Assembly: GCF_003258355.1 (NCBI RefSeq)
Contig: NZ_QKPO01000006.1
Location: 62,001 to 126,000 of the forward strand
Length of the DNA: 64,000 nt
Origin: Confluentibacter sediminis
Lineage (GTDB): Bacteria > Bacteroidota > Bacteroidia > Flavobacteriales > Flavobacteriaceae
Direction of reading: 5' to 3'
The translations under genes and the position numbers were made by a program. Under the pieces are notes generated by a model. The model ran no database searches. It was not told the DNA's origin and saw only the letters and a list, made by a program, of their open reading frames with translations. Shown here piece after piece: positions 17,444 to 26,626 of this stretch. Each line of letters opens with the position of its first letter. Position 1 is the first letter of the stretch.

Positions 17444-19033
17444 CTATGAAAAATATATGTAAATTAATACTACAAGACCACAAATAGTGTATCCAACAGG
17501 TTTTAAATATTTCCATTGGGTAATGTCCACTTGTTTCGTGTATTCATCTTTAAATTCTGTTTCTCTAGGACTTATTTTGCTTAAAATGAGCATGAATATC
17601 ACCACTATAGCAAAAATAATTCCCATTAGGTGTAAGAAATGTGGAAAATATTCGCCTGCCTCCAAACGCATAGGTCTAATAACATACATAGCAAATAAAT
17701 ATACAACAACGCTAAATACTATTGAGATATTAGCTGCTTTTCCAGTAACCCGTTTAGAAAAAATACCTATTAAAACAATAGCCAAAATAGGAACGCTATA
17801 AGAACCATTCAGTTCTTGAAGGTATGTAAAAACACCTCCTTGTACACCATAAAGTAGGGGTGCAATTGCCATAGAGAAAATAGCCAAAAAGGTTCCAAAT
17901 ATTTTACCAGCTTTTACTACTTGTCTTTCATTAGCATCTTTATTTATATATTCCTTGTATAGATCCAAACCAAATAACGTTACCGAACTATTTAAGGCAC
18001 TGTTAAAAGAACTTAATATAGCTCCAAAAAGAACAGCAGCAAAAAATCCAATAAATGCTACGGGAAGGACTTTTTTAACTACCATAGGATAAGCTTCATC
18101 AGCATTAGGGATGTCTCCTTTAAATATGTAGAAAGCAATAATTCCAGGTAACACCACAACAAAAGGTCCTAACAATTTTATGAATGCAGCTAAACAAAGT
18201 CCTTTTTGCCCTTCTTTTAAGTTTTTGGCACCAAGGGCTCTTTGTATAATAGCTTGGTTAGTTCCCCAGTAATAAAAATTAACTATCAGCATTCCAGTAA
18301 ATATGGTCCAGAAAGGCACATCTGAAGTAGCTCCACCAATAATATTAAATTTTTCAGGTAAAGCCGTTGTAAGTGTATTCATTCCATCGAAAACATTGCC
18401 ATCTCCAATGTACATTAAGCCAAATATTGGGATTAGACAGCCACCTATAATTAAACCCACTGCATTTATAGAGTCTGATACAGCAACAGCTTTAAGACCG
18501 CCAAAAATAGCATAAATACTACCAATAATACCAATGGCCCAAACAGTAATCCAAAGTGCTGGAACGGGCTCCATTCCTAATTTCTCTGGAATATCAAACA
18601 TACTATTAATAGCCAATGCTCCTGAATATAGAACGGTTGGCAGCATAGATATGGCATATCCCATTAAAAACAATAGTGAAACAATTGTTTTTGTTGTTTT
18701 CCCATAACGGCGTTCTAAGAACTGGGGAATGGTGGCGATACCTACATTTAAGTATTTAGGTAATAATACAAAAGCAGTGAATACCATAGCGACTGCTGCA
18801 ATTACTTCATAAGCCATAATAGGTAGCCCATCCCTAAAGGATGCCCCATTCATACCTACAATTTGTTCGGTAGATAAGTTGGTAAGTAGTAATGATCCTG
18901 CTATAACAGGACCTGTTAGGCTTCTTCCACCTAAGAAATAACCATCTGAAGTGTTTTCATCGGTTTTTCGAGTGGCCCACCATGCTATAATAGCAACAAG
19001 CAAAGTAAAACCTACAAAAGAAATAATTCCCAT
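17444..19033 (-). CDS. sodium/solute symporter (SSS family), probable arabinose transporter
   Basis: A 529-residue sodium:solute symporter of the SGLT-like branch with about 13-14 membrane segments. Visible family signals are the N-terminal WWATRKTD, GGRSLTGPVIAGSL, FLERRYGK, and SSFNSALNSS in the sodium-binding helix region. It is the last gene of the araB-araD-araA-galM operon, so uptake of L-arabinose is the most likely role. Other SSS members carry glucose, galactose or sialic acid, so the substrate rests on context. Confidence 0.88.
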   Translation of the reverse strand: MGIISFVGFTLLVAIIAWWATRKTDENTSDGYFLGGRSLTGPVIAGSLLLTNLSTEQIVGMNGASFRDGLPIMAYEVIAAVAMVFTAFVLLPKYLNVGIATIPQFLERRYGKTTKTIVSLLFLMGYAISMLPTVLYSGALAINSMFDIPEKLGMEPVPALWITVWAIGIIGSIYAIFGGLKAVAVSDSINAVGLIIGGCLIPIFGLMYIGDGNVFDGMNTLTTALPEKFNIIGGATSDVPFWTIFTGMLIVNFYYWGTNQAIIQRALGAKNLKEGQKGLCLAAFIKLLGPFVVVLPGIIAFYIFKGDIPNADEAYPMVVKKVLPVAFIGFFAAVLFGAILSSFNSALNSSVTLFGLDLYKEYINKDANERQVVKAGKIFGTFLAIFSMAIAPLLYGVQGGVFTYLQELNGSYSVPILAIVLIGIFSKRVTGKAANISIVFSVVVYLFAMYVIRPMRLEAGEYFPHFLHLMGIIFAIVVIFMLILSKISPRETEFKDEYTKQVDITQWKYLKPVGYTICGLVVLIYIYFS

Positions 19034-19097
19034 AATTTATTTGTTTAATTTTTTTTATTAGTTTAAGCGGTTGGCAATATACGCACTTATTCCTTAT

Positions 19098-20282
19098 TTA
19101 TTTTACAGAAAATTTAAAAGATGTTTTTGTCATATATTTATCTCCCGGACTTAAAACTACCGATGGGAAATCTCTTTGATTTGGAGAATCTGGATAGTGT
19201 TGCGTTTCCAAACAAAAACCAGTTCTATGTCCATAAGTTCCGCCTTGTTTACTTGGCAAGGTGCCATCTAAAAAGTTGCCAGTATAAAATTGAATAGCTG
19301 GTTCATCGGTTGATACTTCTAATAATCTTCCACTTTCAGGATCATAAGCGGTTGCCGCTAGTCTCATGCCTTCATTTTGATTGTTAAGTACCCAACAATG
19401 ATCATAACCTAAACCTCTTTTTAATTGCTCATCTTGCACGTTTATATCTTTTCCAATCACTTTAGCTTGTCTAAAATCAAAAGGTGTATTGGCAACATCT
19501 TTTATCTCTCCAGTAGGAATTAATGTAGCATCAACGGGTAAAAATGTATCAGCATGAATGGTGATTTCTTCTCCTACAATAGGTTTAGAAAAATCTCCCG
19601 ATAAATTAAAGTATGAATGTTGGGTAAGGTTGATTACTGTTTTTTTATCGGTTGTTGCTTCATAAAGAACATTCAATTGATTGTCGTTATTAAGTGTATA
19701 AGTCACCTTGGTTTCTAAATTACCTGGGTAACCTTCTTCCATATCTTTACTTAAGTACGTTAATACTAAAGAAGCAGTACTGTCTGTTGAGGTTTCTGCA
19801 GCATTCCAAACCACTTTGTCAAATCCTTTAACGCCACCATGTAAATGGTTTTGTCCATCATTGGTTGCCAAGGTATATTGTGTTCCATCTAAAGTAAATT
19901 TACCTTTCGCAATTCTGTTACCAAAACGACCAATTAAAGCACCAAAATAAGGAACTCCTGGAAGTTGGTATTTTTGGATGCTATCAAAACCTAGAACAAT
20001 ATCTTTATATGTTCCATTTTTATCGGGTGCAGTCCAAGATGTAATGATACCTCCATAAGTAATGATACTTATTTCCATACCTTTTTCATTTTTTAAAATG
20101 TACTTGTCCACTGGAATGCTATCTTTTGTAGTTCCAAAGGATTCTTTTGTAATGGTGACAGGGTTTTTCATTTCTTCGACTGGGATATTAGTGTCTGCTT
20201 TTTTTTCATTTTTACATTGCATACTTAATAAGCAAACACTTATTAAGGTTAATAAATAGAAACTGCGCTTTAATGTGCTCAT
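19098..20282 (-). CDS. aldose 1-epimerase (galactose mutarotase) lipoprotein
   Basis: A 394-residue aldose 1-epimerase with an N-terminal lipoprotein signal (LLSMQC, Cys23). The domain shows YGGIITSW, NRIAKGKF, the catalytic His in NLTQHSYFNL, and the late FCLETQHYPDSPN with the catalytic Glu. The lipid anchor places it in the periplasm, where it would interconvert anomers of arabinose or galactose before uptake. It lies between araA and the symporter gene in the arabinose operon. Confidence 0.9.
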   Translation of the reverse strand: MSTLKRSFYLLTLISVCLLSMQCKNEKKADTNIPVEEMKNPVTITKESFGTTKDSIPVDKYILKNEKGMEISIITYGGIITSWTAPDKNGTYKDIVLGFDSIQKYQLPGVPYFGALIGRFGNRIAKGKFTLDGTQYTLATNDGQNHLHGGVKGFDKVVWNAAETSTDSTASLVLTYLSKDMEEGYPGNLETKVTYTLNNDNQLNVLYEATTDKKTVINLTQHSYFNLSGDFSKPIVGEEITIHADTFLPVDATLIPTGEIKDVANTPFDFRQAKVIGKDINVQDEQLKRGLGYDHCWVLNNQNEGMRLAATAYDPESGRLLEVSTDEPAIQFYTGNFLDGTLPSKQGGTYGHRTGFCLETQHYPDSPNQRDFPSVVLSPGDKYMTKTSFKFSVK

Positions 20283-20308
20283 TTGTTTGTGGTGTTTTTG
20301 TTAAACAA

Positions 20309-21817
20309 TTATAAACGATGCTGAAACATATTATAATATGCCTCGTTGGCATTGATTTTATCTTTAAATTCTCTTACCGAGGTATTGTTATCTATAACCA
20401 ATAATTCTACACCAGCAATATCGGCAAAATCTTCCATGTATTCCGTGGTTATTGCTTGGCTGTAAACGGTATGGTGTGCACCTCCAGCTAAAATCCAAGC
20501 AGTTGCTGCGATTTCTAAATTAGGTTTTGCATCCCACAAGACTCTTGCTACCGGTAAATTTGGTAAATCTGCCATTGGTTTTACGGCTTCAACTTCATTG
20601 ACGATCAGTCTAAATCTGTTGCCCATATCTACCAAGGATACGTTGATAGCATCTCCCGCAGGCGAGTTAAATACCAATCTCACAGGATCTTCTTTACCAC
20701 CAATGCCTAATGGATGTACTTCGCAAGATGTTTTTCCATCAGTAATAGATGGGCAAATTTCTAACATGTGAGAGCCAAGAACATACGATTTTTCAGGTGT
20801 AAAATGATAGGTGTAATCTTCCATAAAAGAGGTGCCACCTTCTAAACCATAATTCATAACCTTTAAGGCTCTAACCATAGCAGCTGTTTTCCAATCGCCT
20901 TCACCAGCAAATCCATAACCATCTGCCATTAAGCGTTGTGCAGCAATCCCTGGTAATTGTTTTAATGCGCCTAGGTTTTCAAACGTATCTGTAAAAGCTT
21001 TAAACCCACCTTCTTCTAAAAATGAGCGTAAACCTAATTCGATTTTAGCAGCATCAATTAAAGATTGTCTTTTGTCTCCACCTTTTTTAAGTGACGGAGT
21101 TAAATCATATGAAGATTCATAAATGTCTAATAGTTTATTCAAATCATTCTCCGATACTTTATCGATATGCTTAACAATATCTGATGAATCATAACCATTT
21201 ACAGACATGCCAAAACGAATTTGTGCTTCTACCTTATCGCCATCTGTTACGGCTACTTCACGCATGTTATCACCAAATCTAGCGACTTTCATATGTTGTA
21301 AATCATCCCAACCAAGCACCACACGGGACCAAATACCTAATTTTTTTTGAACATGTTCACTTTGCCAATGACCAACAACCACTTTACGTTTTTTACGCAT
21401 TCTAGACATGATATAGCCAAACTCTCTATCACCATGAGCCGATTGGTTTAGATTCATAAAATCCATATCTATAGTACTCCAAGGGATTTCAGCATTAAAT
21501 TGTGTATGTAAATGGCAAATAGGTTTGTTCAAAATATTTAAACCAACAATCCACATTTTTGCAGGAGAGAAGGTGTGCATCCAAGTAATTAAACCAATAC
21601 AATTTTTTGATGCATTAGCTTCTTGGCATATGTTTGTTATTTCATCAGGTGTTTTAACTGTAGGTTTGAAAACAACGTTTAAAGGGATGTGCGATGATGC
21701 ATTTAATCCTTTTACGATTTCTTGTGAATTAGCTGCTACTTGTCTTAGAGTTTCTTCACCATATAAGTGTTGACTTCCAGTTACAAACCAAATCTCTTTT
21801 TTAGATATATCTATCAT
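20309..21817 (-). CDS. araA: L-arabinose isomerase
   Basis: A 502-residue L-arabinose isomerase, the usual family length. Recognisable stretches are the N-terminal [47 protein letters not shown] with a catalytic Glu, and [12 protein letters not shown] with the second catalytic Glu. It converts L-arabinose to L-ribulose in the cytoplasm. It is preceded by araB and araD and followed by the epimerase gene, all on the - strand with gaps of 24-27 bp. Confidence 0.97.
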   Translation of the reverse strand: MIDISKKEIWFVTGSQHLYGEETLRQVAANSQEIVKGLNASSHIPLNVVFKPTVKTPDEITNICQEANASKNCIGLITWMHTFSPAKMWIVGLNILNKPICHLHTQFNAEIPWSTIDMDFMNLNQSAHGDREFGYIMSRMRKKRKVVVGHWQSEHVQKKLGIWSRVVLGWDDLQHMKVARFGDNMREVAVTDGDKVEAQIRFGMSVNGYDSSDIVKHIDKVSENDLNKLLDIYESSYDLTPSLKKGGDKRQSLIDAAKIELGLRSFLEEGGFKAFTDTFENLGALKQLPGIAAQRLMADGYGFAGEGDWKTAAMVRALKVMNYGLEGGTSFMEDYTYHFTPEKSYVLGSHMLEICPSITDGKTSCEVHPLGIGGKEDPVRLVFNSPAGDAINVSLVDMGNRFRLIVNEVEAVKPMADLPNLPVARVLWDAKPNLEIAATAWILAGGAHHTVYSQAITTEYMEDFADIAGVELLVIDNNTSVREFKDKINANEAYYNMFQHRL

Positions 21818-21841
21818 TTTAATAATATGAATTATAGTTAG

Positions 21842-22552
21842 TTATTGACCGTAATAGGAGTTTTTTCCATGTTTACGCTCGTAATGTTTTTTTATTAATG
21901 AATCTTTTAGGCGAGGTGCATTTGGGTTTATTTGTCTTGTTAAATAAGCCATTTCTGCAACTACTTCCAAAACTTTACTGTTATAAACAGCTTTGGCTGC
22001 ATTCTTTCCCCAAGCAAAAGGACCATGATTTCCAATAAGAATCATTTCTACTTCTTTATAAGAAAGCCCTTTGTTTTTGAAACAATCCAATATCTGAATA
22101 CCTGTATTATGCTCGTAATTTCCTTGAATAAGATCATCACTCATAGGTGGTGCACAAGGAATATCAGAAGTTAAATGGTCGGCATGCGTTGTTCCGAAAA
22201 TAGGAATGTCTAATTGCGACTGTGCCCAGGCACAAGAATATGTAGCATGGGTGTGAGCAATACCACCAATATCGTCCCAGTTTTTATATAGGAATGAATG
22301 TGTTTTAGTGTCTGATGAAGGGCGCATGGTGCCTTCGATGATATTATTATCAAAATCTAAAATAACAATATCTTCTGGTTTTAAAACTTCGTAAGGAACG
22401 CCACTTGGTTTGATGGCAAAAACGCCATTGGCTCTATCAACAGCACTCACGTTTCCGAAGGTATATACTACCAAGCCTAAGGCGTCTAATTGCATATTGG
22501 CTTCGTAACATTCTTGTTTTAAATCTTTATATTTTGAACTCATGTTTGTCAT
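21842..22552 (-). CDS. araD: L-ribulose-5-phosphate 4-epimerase
   Basis: A 236-residue class II aldolase-type epimerase. It shows GNVSAVDR, KPSGVPYE, the zinc-binding HTHATY and a later histidine in GNHGPFAWG, with the catalytic Asp region GTTHADHL. It turns L-ribulose 5-phosphate into D-xylulose 5-phosphate. The stop of araB and this start overlap by one base (TAATG), implying coupling; a second in-frame ATG at codon 4 (MSSKYKDL) fits the family N-terminus equally well. Confidence 0.96.
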   Translation of the reverse strand: MTNMSSKYKDLKQECYEANMQLDALGLVVYTFGNVSAVDRANGVFAIKPSGVPYEVLKPEDIVILDFDNNIIEGTMRPSSDTKTHSFLYKNWDDIGGIAHTHATYSCAWAQSQLDIPIFGTTHADHLTSDIPCAPPMSDDLIQGNYEHNTGIQILDCFKNKGLSYKEVEMILIGNHGPFAWGKNAAKAVYNSKVLEVVAEMAYLTRQINPNAPRLKDSLIKKHYERKHGKNSYYGQ

Positions 22553-24216
22553 TAGTTTATGGATTCAATAAAAGTGCTTAATTCTGAGTAAGAATCCATT
22601 AACACTTTGTAATCTTCAGTTTTATCGCTTTCTGGAAAATATTCTGCTTCAAAATCACTTCCCATATGTTTACTGGCCTCAATCACGTTAGGATAAATAC
22701 CTGCTGCAACGGCTGCATAAATGGCTGCTCCTAAAGCTGGAGCTTGGTCAGATTCAGCTACTTTAATAGGTTTATTCAAAACATTTGCTAATGTTTGCAT
22801 GATGAAAGGCGATTTTCTAGCCACACCACCAATACCAATAACAGTATCGATTCGTACACCTTCTTCTTCAAACCGATCTACAATTTTTTTAGAACCGAAA
22901 CAAATCGCATTGATTAATGCTTTAAAAATATGTGGAGCTCTGGTGCCTAATGATAAATTAGACATGGCCGCTTTTAATTCTTGATTGGCATCAGGTGTTC
23001 TACGACCATTAATCCAATCTAAAGCTGTTGGAATACTTTCTGATAACGGAATGGCTGCTGCTTGTTCACTTAATTTTTTTATAAAAGTAGTATCAATTTC
23101 TTCTTTTAAATCTTCTTTTTGTTCTGCACTCAGAATGTTTGATGATAATACCAAATTATCAATAGGCCAATATAATACATCTTTAAACCAAGCCAAAACA
23201 TCACCAAAAGCAGATTGACCTGCTTCTAATCCAATGAGTCCAGGAATGACCGAACCATCAACTTGTCCGCAAATTCCTCTCACTGTTTTCGTTCCAATAT
23301 TTTCTTTTGGAGACACAATGATATCACAAGTCGATGTTCCCATAACGCGAACCAAGGTATTATTGTCTATTTTGGCACCAACAGCTCCTGAATGCGCATC
23401 AAAAGTGCCGACGGCTATAACAGTGTCTGTTGTTAGTCCCAATCTGTTTGCCCATTCTTGGCTAAGATTACCAGCAATTTCATCTGAAGTATAAGTGTCT
23501 TTGTAAAGTCTATGTTTTAATTGCACTAAAGCTGGATCCAATCTCTCTAAAAAGGCATCTTCTGGTAAACCACCCCAGCTTTCATGCCACATGGCTTTAT
23601 GCCCTGCTGCACATCTACTTCTTTTAAACGATTTTAAATCCTTGTTGTCAATTAACAAATAGGTCATTAAATCGCAATGTTCCATCCAAGTAAATGCCGC
23701 ATGTTTCACTGCTTCATCTTCACGGATAACGTGTAATATTTTTGCCCAAAACCATTCAGATGAATAAATACCACCTTCATATTTGGTGAAATCTTCGCCC
23801 CCCCAATTAGCAGCTAATGCATTGATCTCATTGGCTTCGCCAATCGCCGTATGGTCTTTCCATAAAACCATCATGGCATTTGGGTTTTCTTCAAATCCCT
23901 TAACCAAAGCTAACGGAGTCCCATCTTCTGTTACTGGAACAGGAGAAGAACCCGTGGTATCAATACAAATGGCTTTTATCGATGCTGCATCTGTATTGCT
24001 TTTGGATACAATAGATTTTATGGTGGTTTCCAAACCTTCAATATGATCTAAAGGGTGTTGTCTGAACTGATTTATGGATGCTTTGCAATAAGCACCTTTT
24101 TTCCAACGCGAGTACCATTGTACTTCTGAGGCTATTTCTTTCCCATTTTCGGAGTCGATGAGTACGGCACGAACCGAATCCGATCCGTAATCCAATCCTA
24201 TCACATAACTTTTCAT
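22552..24216 (-). CDS. araB: ribulokinase
   Basis: A 554-residue FGGY-family kinase close to the usual length of bacterial ribulokinase. Signals are the N-terminal phosphate-binding GLDYGSDSVRAVL, IDTTGSSPVP, the central GTFDAHSGAVGA with the catalytic Asp, VMGTSTCD, and C-terminal GGVARKSPFIMQ. It phosphorylates L-ribulose at O5. It is the promoter-proximal gene of the arabinose operon and is divergent from the araR gene. Confidence 0.96.
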   Translation of the reverse strand: MKSYVIGLDYGSDSVRAVLIDSENGKEIASEVQWYSRWKKGAYCKASINQFRQHPLDHIEGLETTIKSIVSKSNTDAASIKAICIDTTGSSPVPVTEDGTPLALVKGFEENPNAMMVLWKDHTAIGEANEINALAANWGGEDFTKYEGGIYSSEWFWAKILHVIREDEAVKHAAFTWMEHCDLMTYLLIDNKDLKSFKRSRCAAGHKAMWHESWGGLPEDAFLERLDPALVQLKHRLYKDTYTSDEIAGNLSQEWANRLGLTTDTVIAVGTFDAHSGAVGAKIDNNTLVRVMGTSTCDIIVSPKENIGTKTVRGICGQVDGSVIPGLIGLEAGQSAFGDVLAWFKDVLYWPIDNLVLSSNILSAEQKEDLKEEIDTTFIKKLSEQAAAIPLSESIPTALDWINGRRTPDANQELKAAMSNLSLGTRAPHIFKALINAICFGSKKIVDRFEEEGVRIDTVIGIGGVARKSPFIMQTLANVLNKPIKVAESDQAPALGAAIYAAVAAGIYPNVIEASKHMGSDFEAEYFPESDKTEDYKVLMDSYSELSTFIESIN

Positions 24217-24239
24217 TGTAACATCTTTAAGAGTAGCTA

Positions 24240-24247
24240 CAAATGTA
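24240..24247 (-). promoter_or_regulatory. -7 promoter element of the araB operon
   Basis: Read on the - strand this is TACATTTG, a match to TAnnTTTG, located 24 bp upstream of the araB start. No clear TTTG is seen at the -33 position, as is common for regulated promoters of this phylum. Confidence 0.45.
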
Positions 24248-24278
24248 ATATAAAAATTTAGTAGTGTAAAAAAAACAC

Positions 24279-24332
24279 TTTATAATAATTTTAATTAAAT
24301 TGCCTTTTATAATAATTTTGTTAAATTGCCTT
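24279..24332. repeat. tandem 27/28-bp direct repeat, candidate AraR operator region
   Basis: Two almost identical units lie head to tail (24279-24306 and 24306-24332). Both begin TTTATAATAATTTT and end TTAAATTGCCTT; they differ by one inserted base and one substitution. The pair fills the gap between the araB and araR -7 elements and ends 11 bp before the araR start, a position fitting an operator for both divergent promoters. Confidence 0.5.
24313..24320 (+). promoter_or_regulatory. -7 promoter element of araR
   Basis: TAATTTTG matches TAnnTTTG and lies inside the second repeat unit, 23 bp before the araR ATG. The first unit has TAATTTTA at the same place, so only the second copy carries the full element. 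Confidence 0.4.
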
Positions 24333-24343
24333 CAAAATAATAT

Positions 24344-25036
24344 ATGGCGCTAAATAAATATAGTAATACAGACAAAATTCTCTTAGCTGTTGATTGTATT
24401 ATTTTTGGTTTTGATAAAGGAGGTTTAAAAATTTTATTGATTAAAAGGGATTTTGAACCGGAATTGGGAAAATGGTCCTTAATGGGCGGTTTTTTAAAAG
24501 AGGATGAAAATTTAGATGAGGCCGCCATTCGTATTTTGCAACAACTTACAGGCTTGAGAACCATTTATATGGAACAACTTTATACCTTCAGTAAAGTTGA
24601 TAGAGATCCTGTAGAGCGAACCTTATCTGTAGCTTATTATGCCTTAATTGATATTGAAATGCATGATGAAGAGCTCATTGAAAATAATTCGGCACAGTGG
24701 TTTAGTCTTGATAAAGCTCCTGATTTGATTTTTGACCATAATCAAATGGTAGAAAAAGCGATGGCTAGATTAAAACGAAGAGCTTTAAGTAAACCTATTG
24801 GTTTTGAACTCTTACCTTCAAAATTTACCATGCGCCAATTACAGAAATTATATGAGTCTATTCTTAATAAAAAATTAGATAAACGAAATTTCATTAATAA
24901 AATAAACTCTTTTGGCATATTGGTTAGATTGGATGAAAAGGACACCCATGAATCTAAAAAAGGAGCTTATTTATATACGTTTGATAAAGAAAAATATGAC
25001 GAAAAAGTTTTGGAAGGATTCAATTTTAAAATTTAG
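24344..25036 (+). CDS. araR: Nudix-type transcriptional regulator AraR
   Basis: A 230-residue protein with an N-terminal Nudix domain (about 10-140) and a C-terminal winged-helix domain (about 150-225, KLDKRNFINKI). The Nudix box at 49-71 is degenerate: the catalytic REUxEE is replaced by RILQQL, so hydrolysis is unlikely and effector binding is expected. This architecture matches the Nudix-related regulator of arabinose genes known from Bacteroides. It is divergent from araB with a tandem repeat between them, which fits control by arabinose. Its stop codon abuts the stop of the next, convergent gene with no gap. Confidence 0.87.
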   Translation: MALNKYSNTDKILLAVDCIIFGFDKGGLKILLIKRDFEPELGKWSLMGGFLKEDENLDEAAIRILQQLTGLRTIYMEQLYTFSKVDRDPVERTLSVAYYALIDIEMHDEELIENNSAQWFSLDKAPDLIFDHNQMVEKAMARLKRRALSKPIGFELLPSKFTMRQLQKLYESILNKKLDKRNFINKINSFGILVRLDEKDTHESKKGAYLYTFDKEKYDEKVLEGFNFKI

Positions 25037-26626
25037 TTATTTCTGATTTACCAAATCCATTAAATTGACATCATTGCCTAGTAATATGTCATTGGAGTTG
25101 ATGCGACCTTTCATGGAATCATTCTCTAATTTTAATACCCCTCTGGGGCAAACGGCACTGCAAATGCCACAACCAACACAACTGCTCCGCACAATGTTTT
25201 CTCCTTTTTGGGCATAAGCTCGCACATCGATTCCCATTTCGCAGTAGGTGGAACAATTTCCACAAGAAATACATTGTCCGCCATTTGTGGTGATTCTAAA
25301 TTTAGAAAATAATCGTTGTTGAAATCCTAAAATAGCAGCCATGGGGCAGCCAAAACGGCACCAAACCCTGCTTCCAAAAATAGGGTAGAAGCCCGTGCCA
25401 ATCACACCTGAAAAAATAGAGCCTATTAAAAAGGCATAGGTAGTTCTTAAGGTTTCAGACTTTATTAAAAACAGTTTGGTATCCGTGCTGAAATAATGCA
25501 ATCCAATTAAAGCAATGATAACTACAAAATAACCAATGGCTCCATAAATAGCATCTTTACCAAGTTCTTTTCGTTTAAAAACCATAGTTAAAACAAAAAC
25601 AAGTGTTAAAAATGTAGTTACCAATCCTAAAAAAGCAGGCCTCGTCAGCCAATATTTACTAGAGTCATTCCCTAAATAAGAATACACCACAGCGGTCGTC
25701 ATCAATATTACAAATACCAAAACACTATGGATCACCCACCGTTCAATTTTCCAAGCCACTTGACGCTTATCACTTAATTGCCTAAAAGGATCGCCAACCG
25801 TTTCTGCAAGGGCACCGCAACCACAAACCCAAGAACAATACCAACGTTTCCCATATTTGTAAGTTAGAATGGGGGTGATTATGAAGATGGAAACAATTCC
25901 AAAAATTAATAACCCCAAACCAACATCGCCAGCATCTATAAACTGATTGATTCTATAGCGTTCAAAATTATAATAGTTTAAAGGCCAAATACTTTTTAAG
26001 TCGTAATAAGGTAAATCTGAATTTAAACGATACATAAATTCAGGGATTAAAAAGGCGAATGCCAATTGAAAAAACATTACGGAAAAAGTTCGCAATTTTT
26101 CATACTTGTTATTACGGTATTTCAGTATAAACTTATAACCAAATATTAAAATAGCGACGGTGTAAAGTGTGCCATAAACAAACCATTGGGTTGCGGGTCT
26201 TCCGCTTAATAAATTACTTAAAGGGTCGAATAATCCAATTAAGCCTGTATTTGATTCTCCGTTTGAAGATTGCCCTAAATATTCAGGATAAAAATAAAGG
26301 ACAATATAAAAAAGGGTTAAAAAAACTCCCGTCAGCCAGCCTAAAACACCTCTTGATGAGATGGATTTAAACCATACGCCATCATTTTTTATCCCTTTTG
26401 ATGTATTCAAATAAGCATCATTGGAAAAAATAATAGTTCCGATAGAAATCAATACTAATGAAAGCGTTAAGAAGAAGCTTTTATTTGAAAAATTGGTATT
26501 AAAAAGAGCGAGTACTAAAATGAAAAAACCAATAAAACCAATAGCAAGAGCTAATTTTTGTTTTGTAGAAATATCTTGAGCATCTGGTTTGGCTAAAGAC
26601 ATGCTTTGGTTTAGTTTACTACTCAT
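25037..26626 (-). CDS. membrane-bound polyferredoxin (NapH/NosR-type 4Fe-4S protein)
   Basis: A 529-residue protein with about 9-10 membrane segments. Two cysteine motifs of the NapH/NosR type are seen in CSWVCGCGA and CRFGCPMAA. They are followed by two classic 4Fe-4S ferredoxin clusters, CISCGNCSTYC and CVGCGICSAVC, at the C-terminus. Such proteins pass electrons between quinones or NAD(P)H-linked partners and other redox centres across the membrane. Its start overlaps the end of the upstream FAD oxidoreductase gene (ATGA), so the two are probably one electron-transfer unit. The physiological acceptor is not apparent. Confidence 0.82.
   Translation of the reverse strand: MSSKLNQSMSLAKPDAQDISTKQKLALAIGFIGFFILVLALFNTNFSNKSFFLTLSLVLISIGTIIFSNDAYLNTSKGIKNDGVWFKSISSRGVLGWLTGVFLTLFYIVLYFYPEYLGQSSNGESNTGLIGLFDPLSNLLSGRPATQWFVYGTLYTVAILIFGYKFILKYRNNKYEKLRTFSVMFFQLAFAFLIPEFMYRLNSDLPYYDLKSIWPLNYYNFERYRINQFIDAGDVGLGLLIFGIVSIFIITPILTYKYGKRWYCSWVCGCGALAETVGDPFRQLSDKRQVAWKIERWVIHSVLVFVILMTTAVVYSYLGNDSSKYWLTRPAFLGLVTTFLTLVFVLTMVFKRKELGKDAIYGAIGYFVVIIALIGLHYFSTDTKLFLIKSETLRTTYAFLIGSIFSGVIGTGFYPIFGSRVWCRFGCPMAAILGFQQRLFSKFRITTNGGQCISCGNCSTYCEMGIDVRAYAQKGENIVRSSCVGCGICSAVCPRGVLKLENDSMKGRINSNDILLGNDVNLMDLVNQK

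Noticed and set aside
19066-19073. AAGCGGTT upstream of the symporter gene as a second LacI-type site
   Set aside because: The outer G/C positions of the palindrome do not match, and an 8-base core of this kind is expected many times by chance.
24344-25036. Nudix hydrolase acting on nucleotides or ADP-ribose
   Set aside because: The catalytic glutamates of the Nudix box are replaced and a winged-helix domain follows, so it is a regulator.
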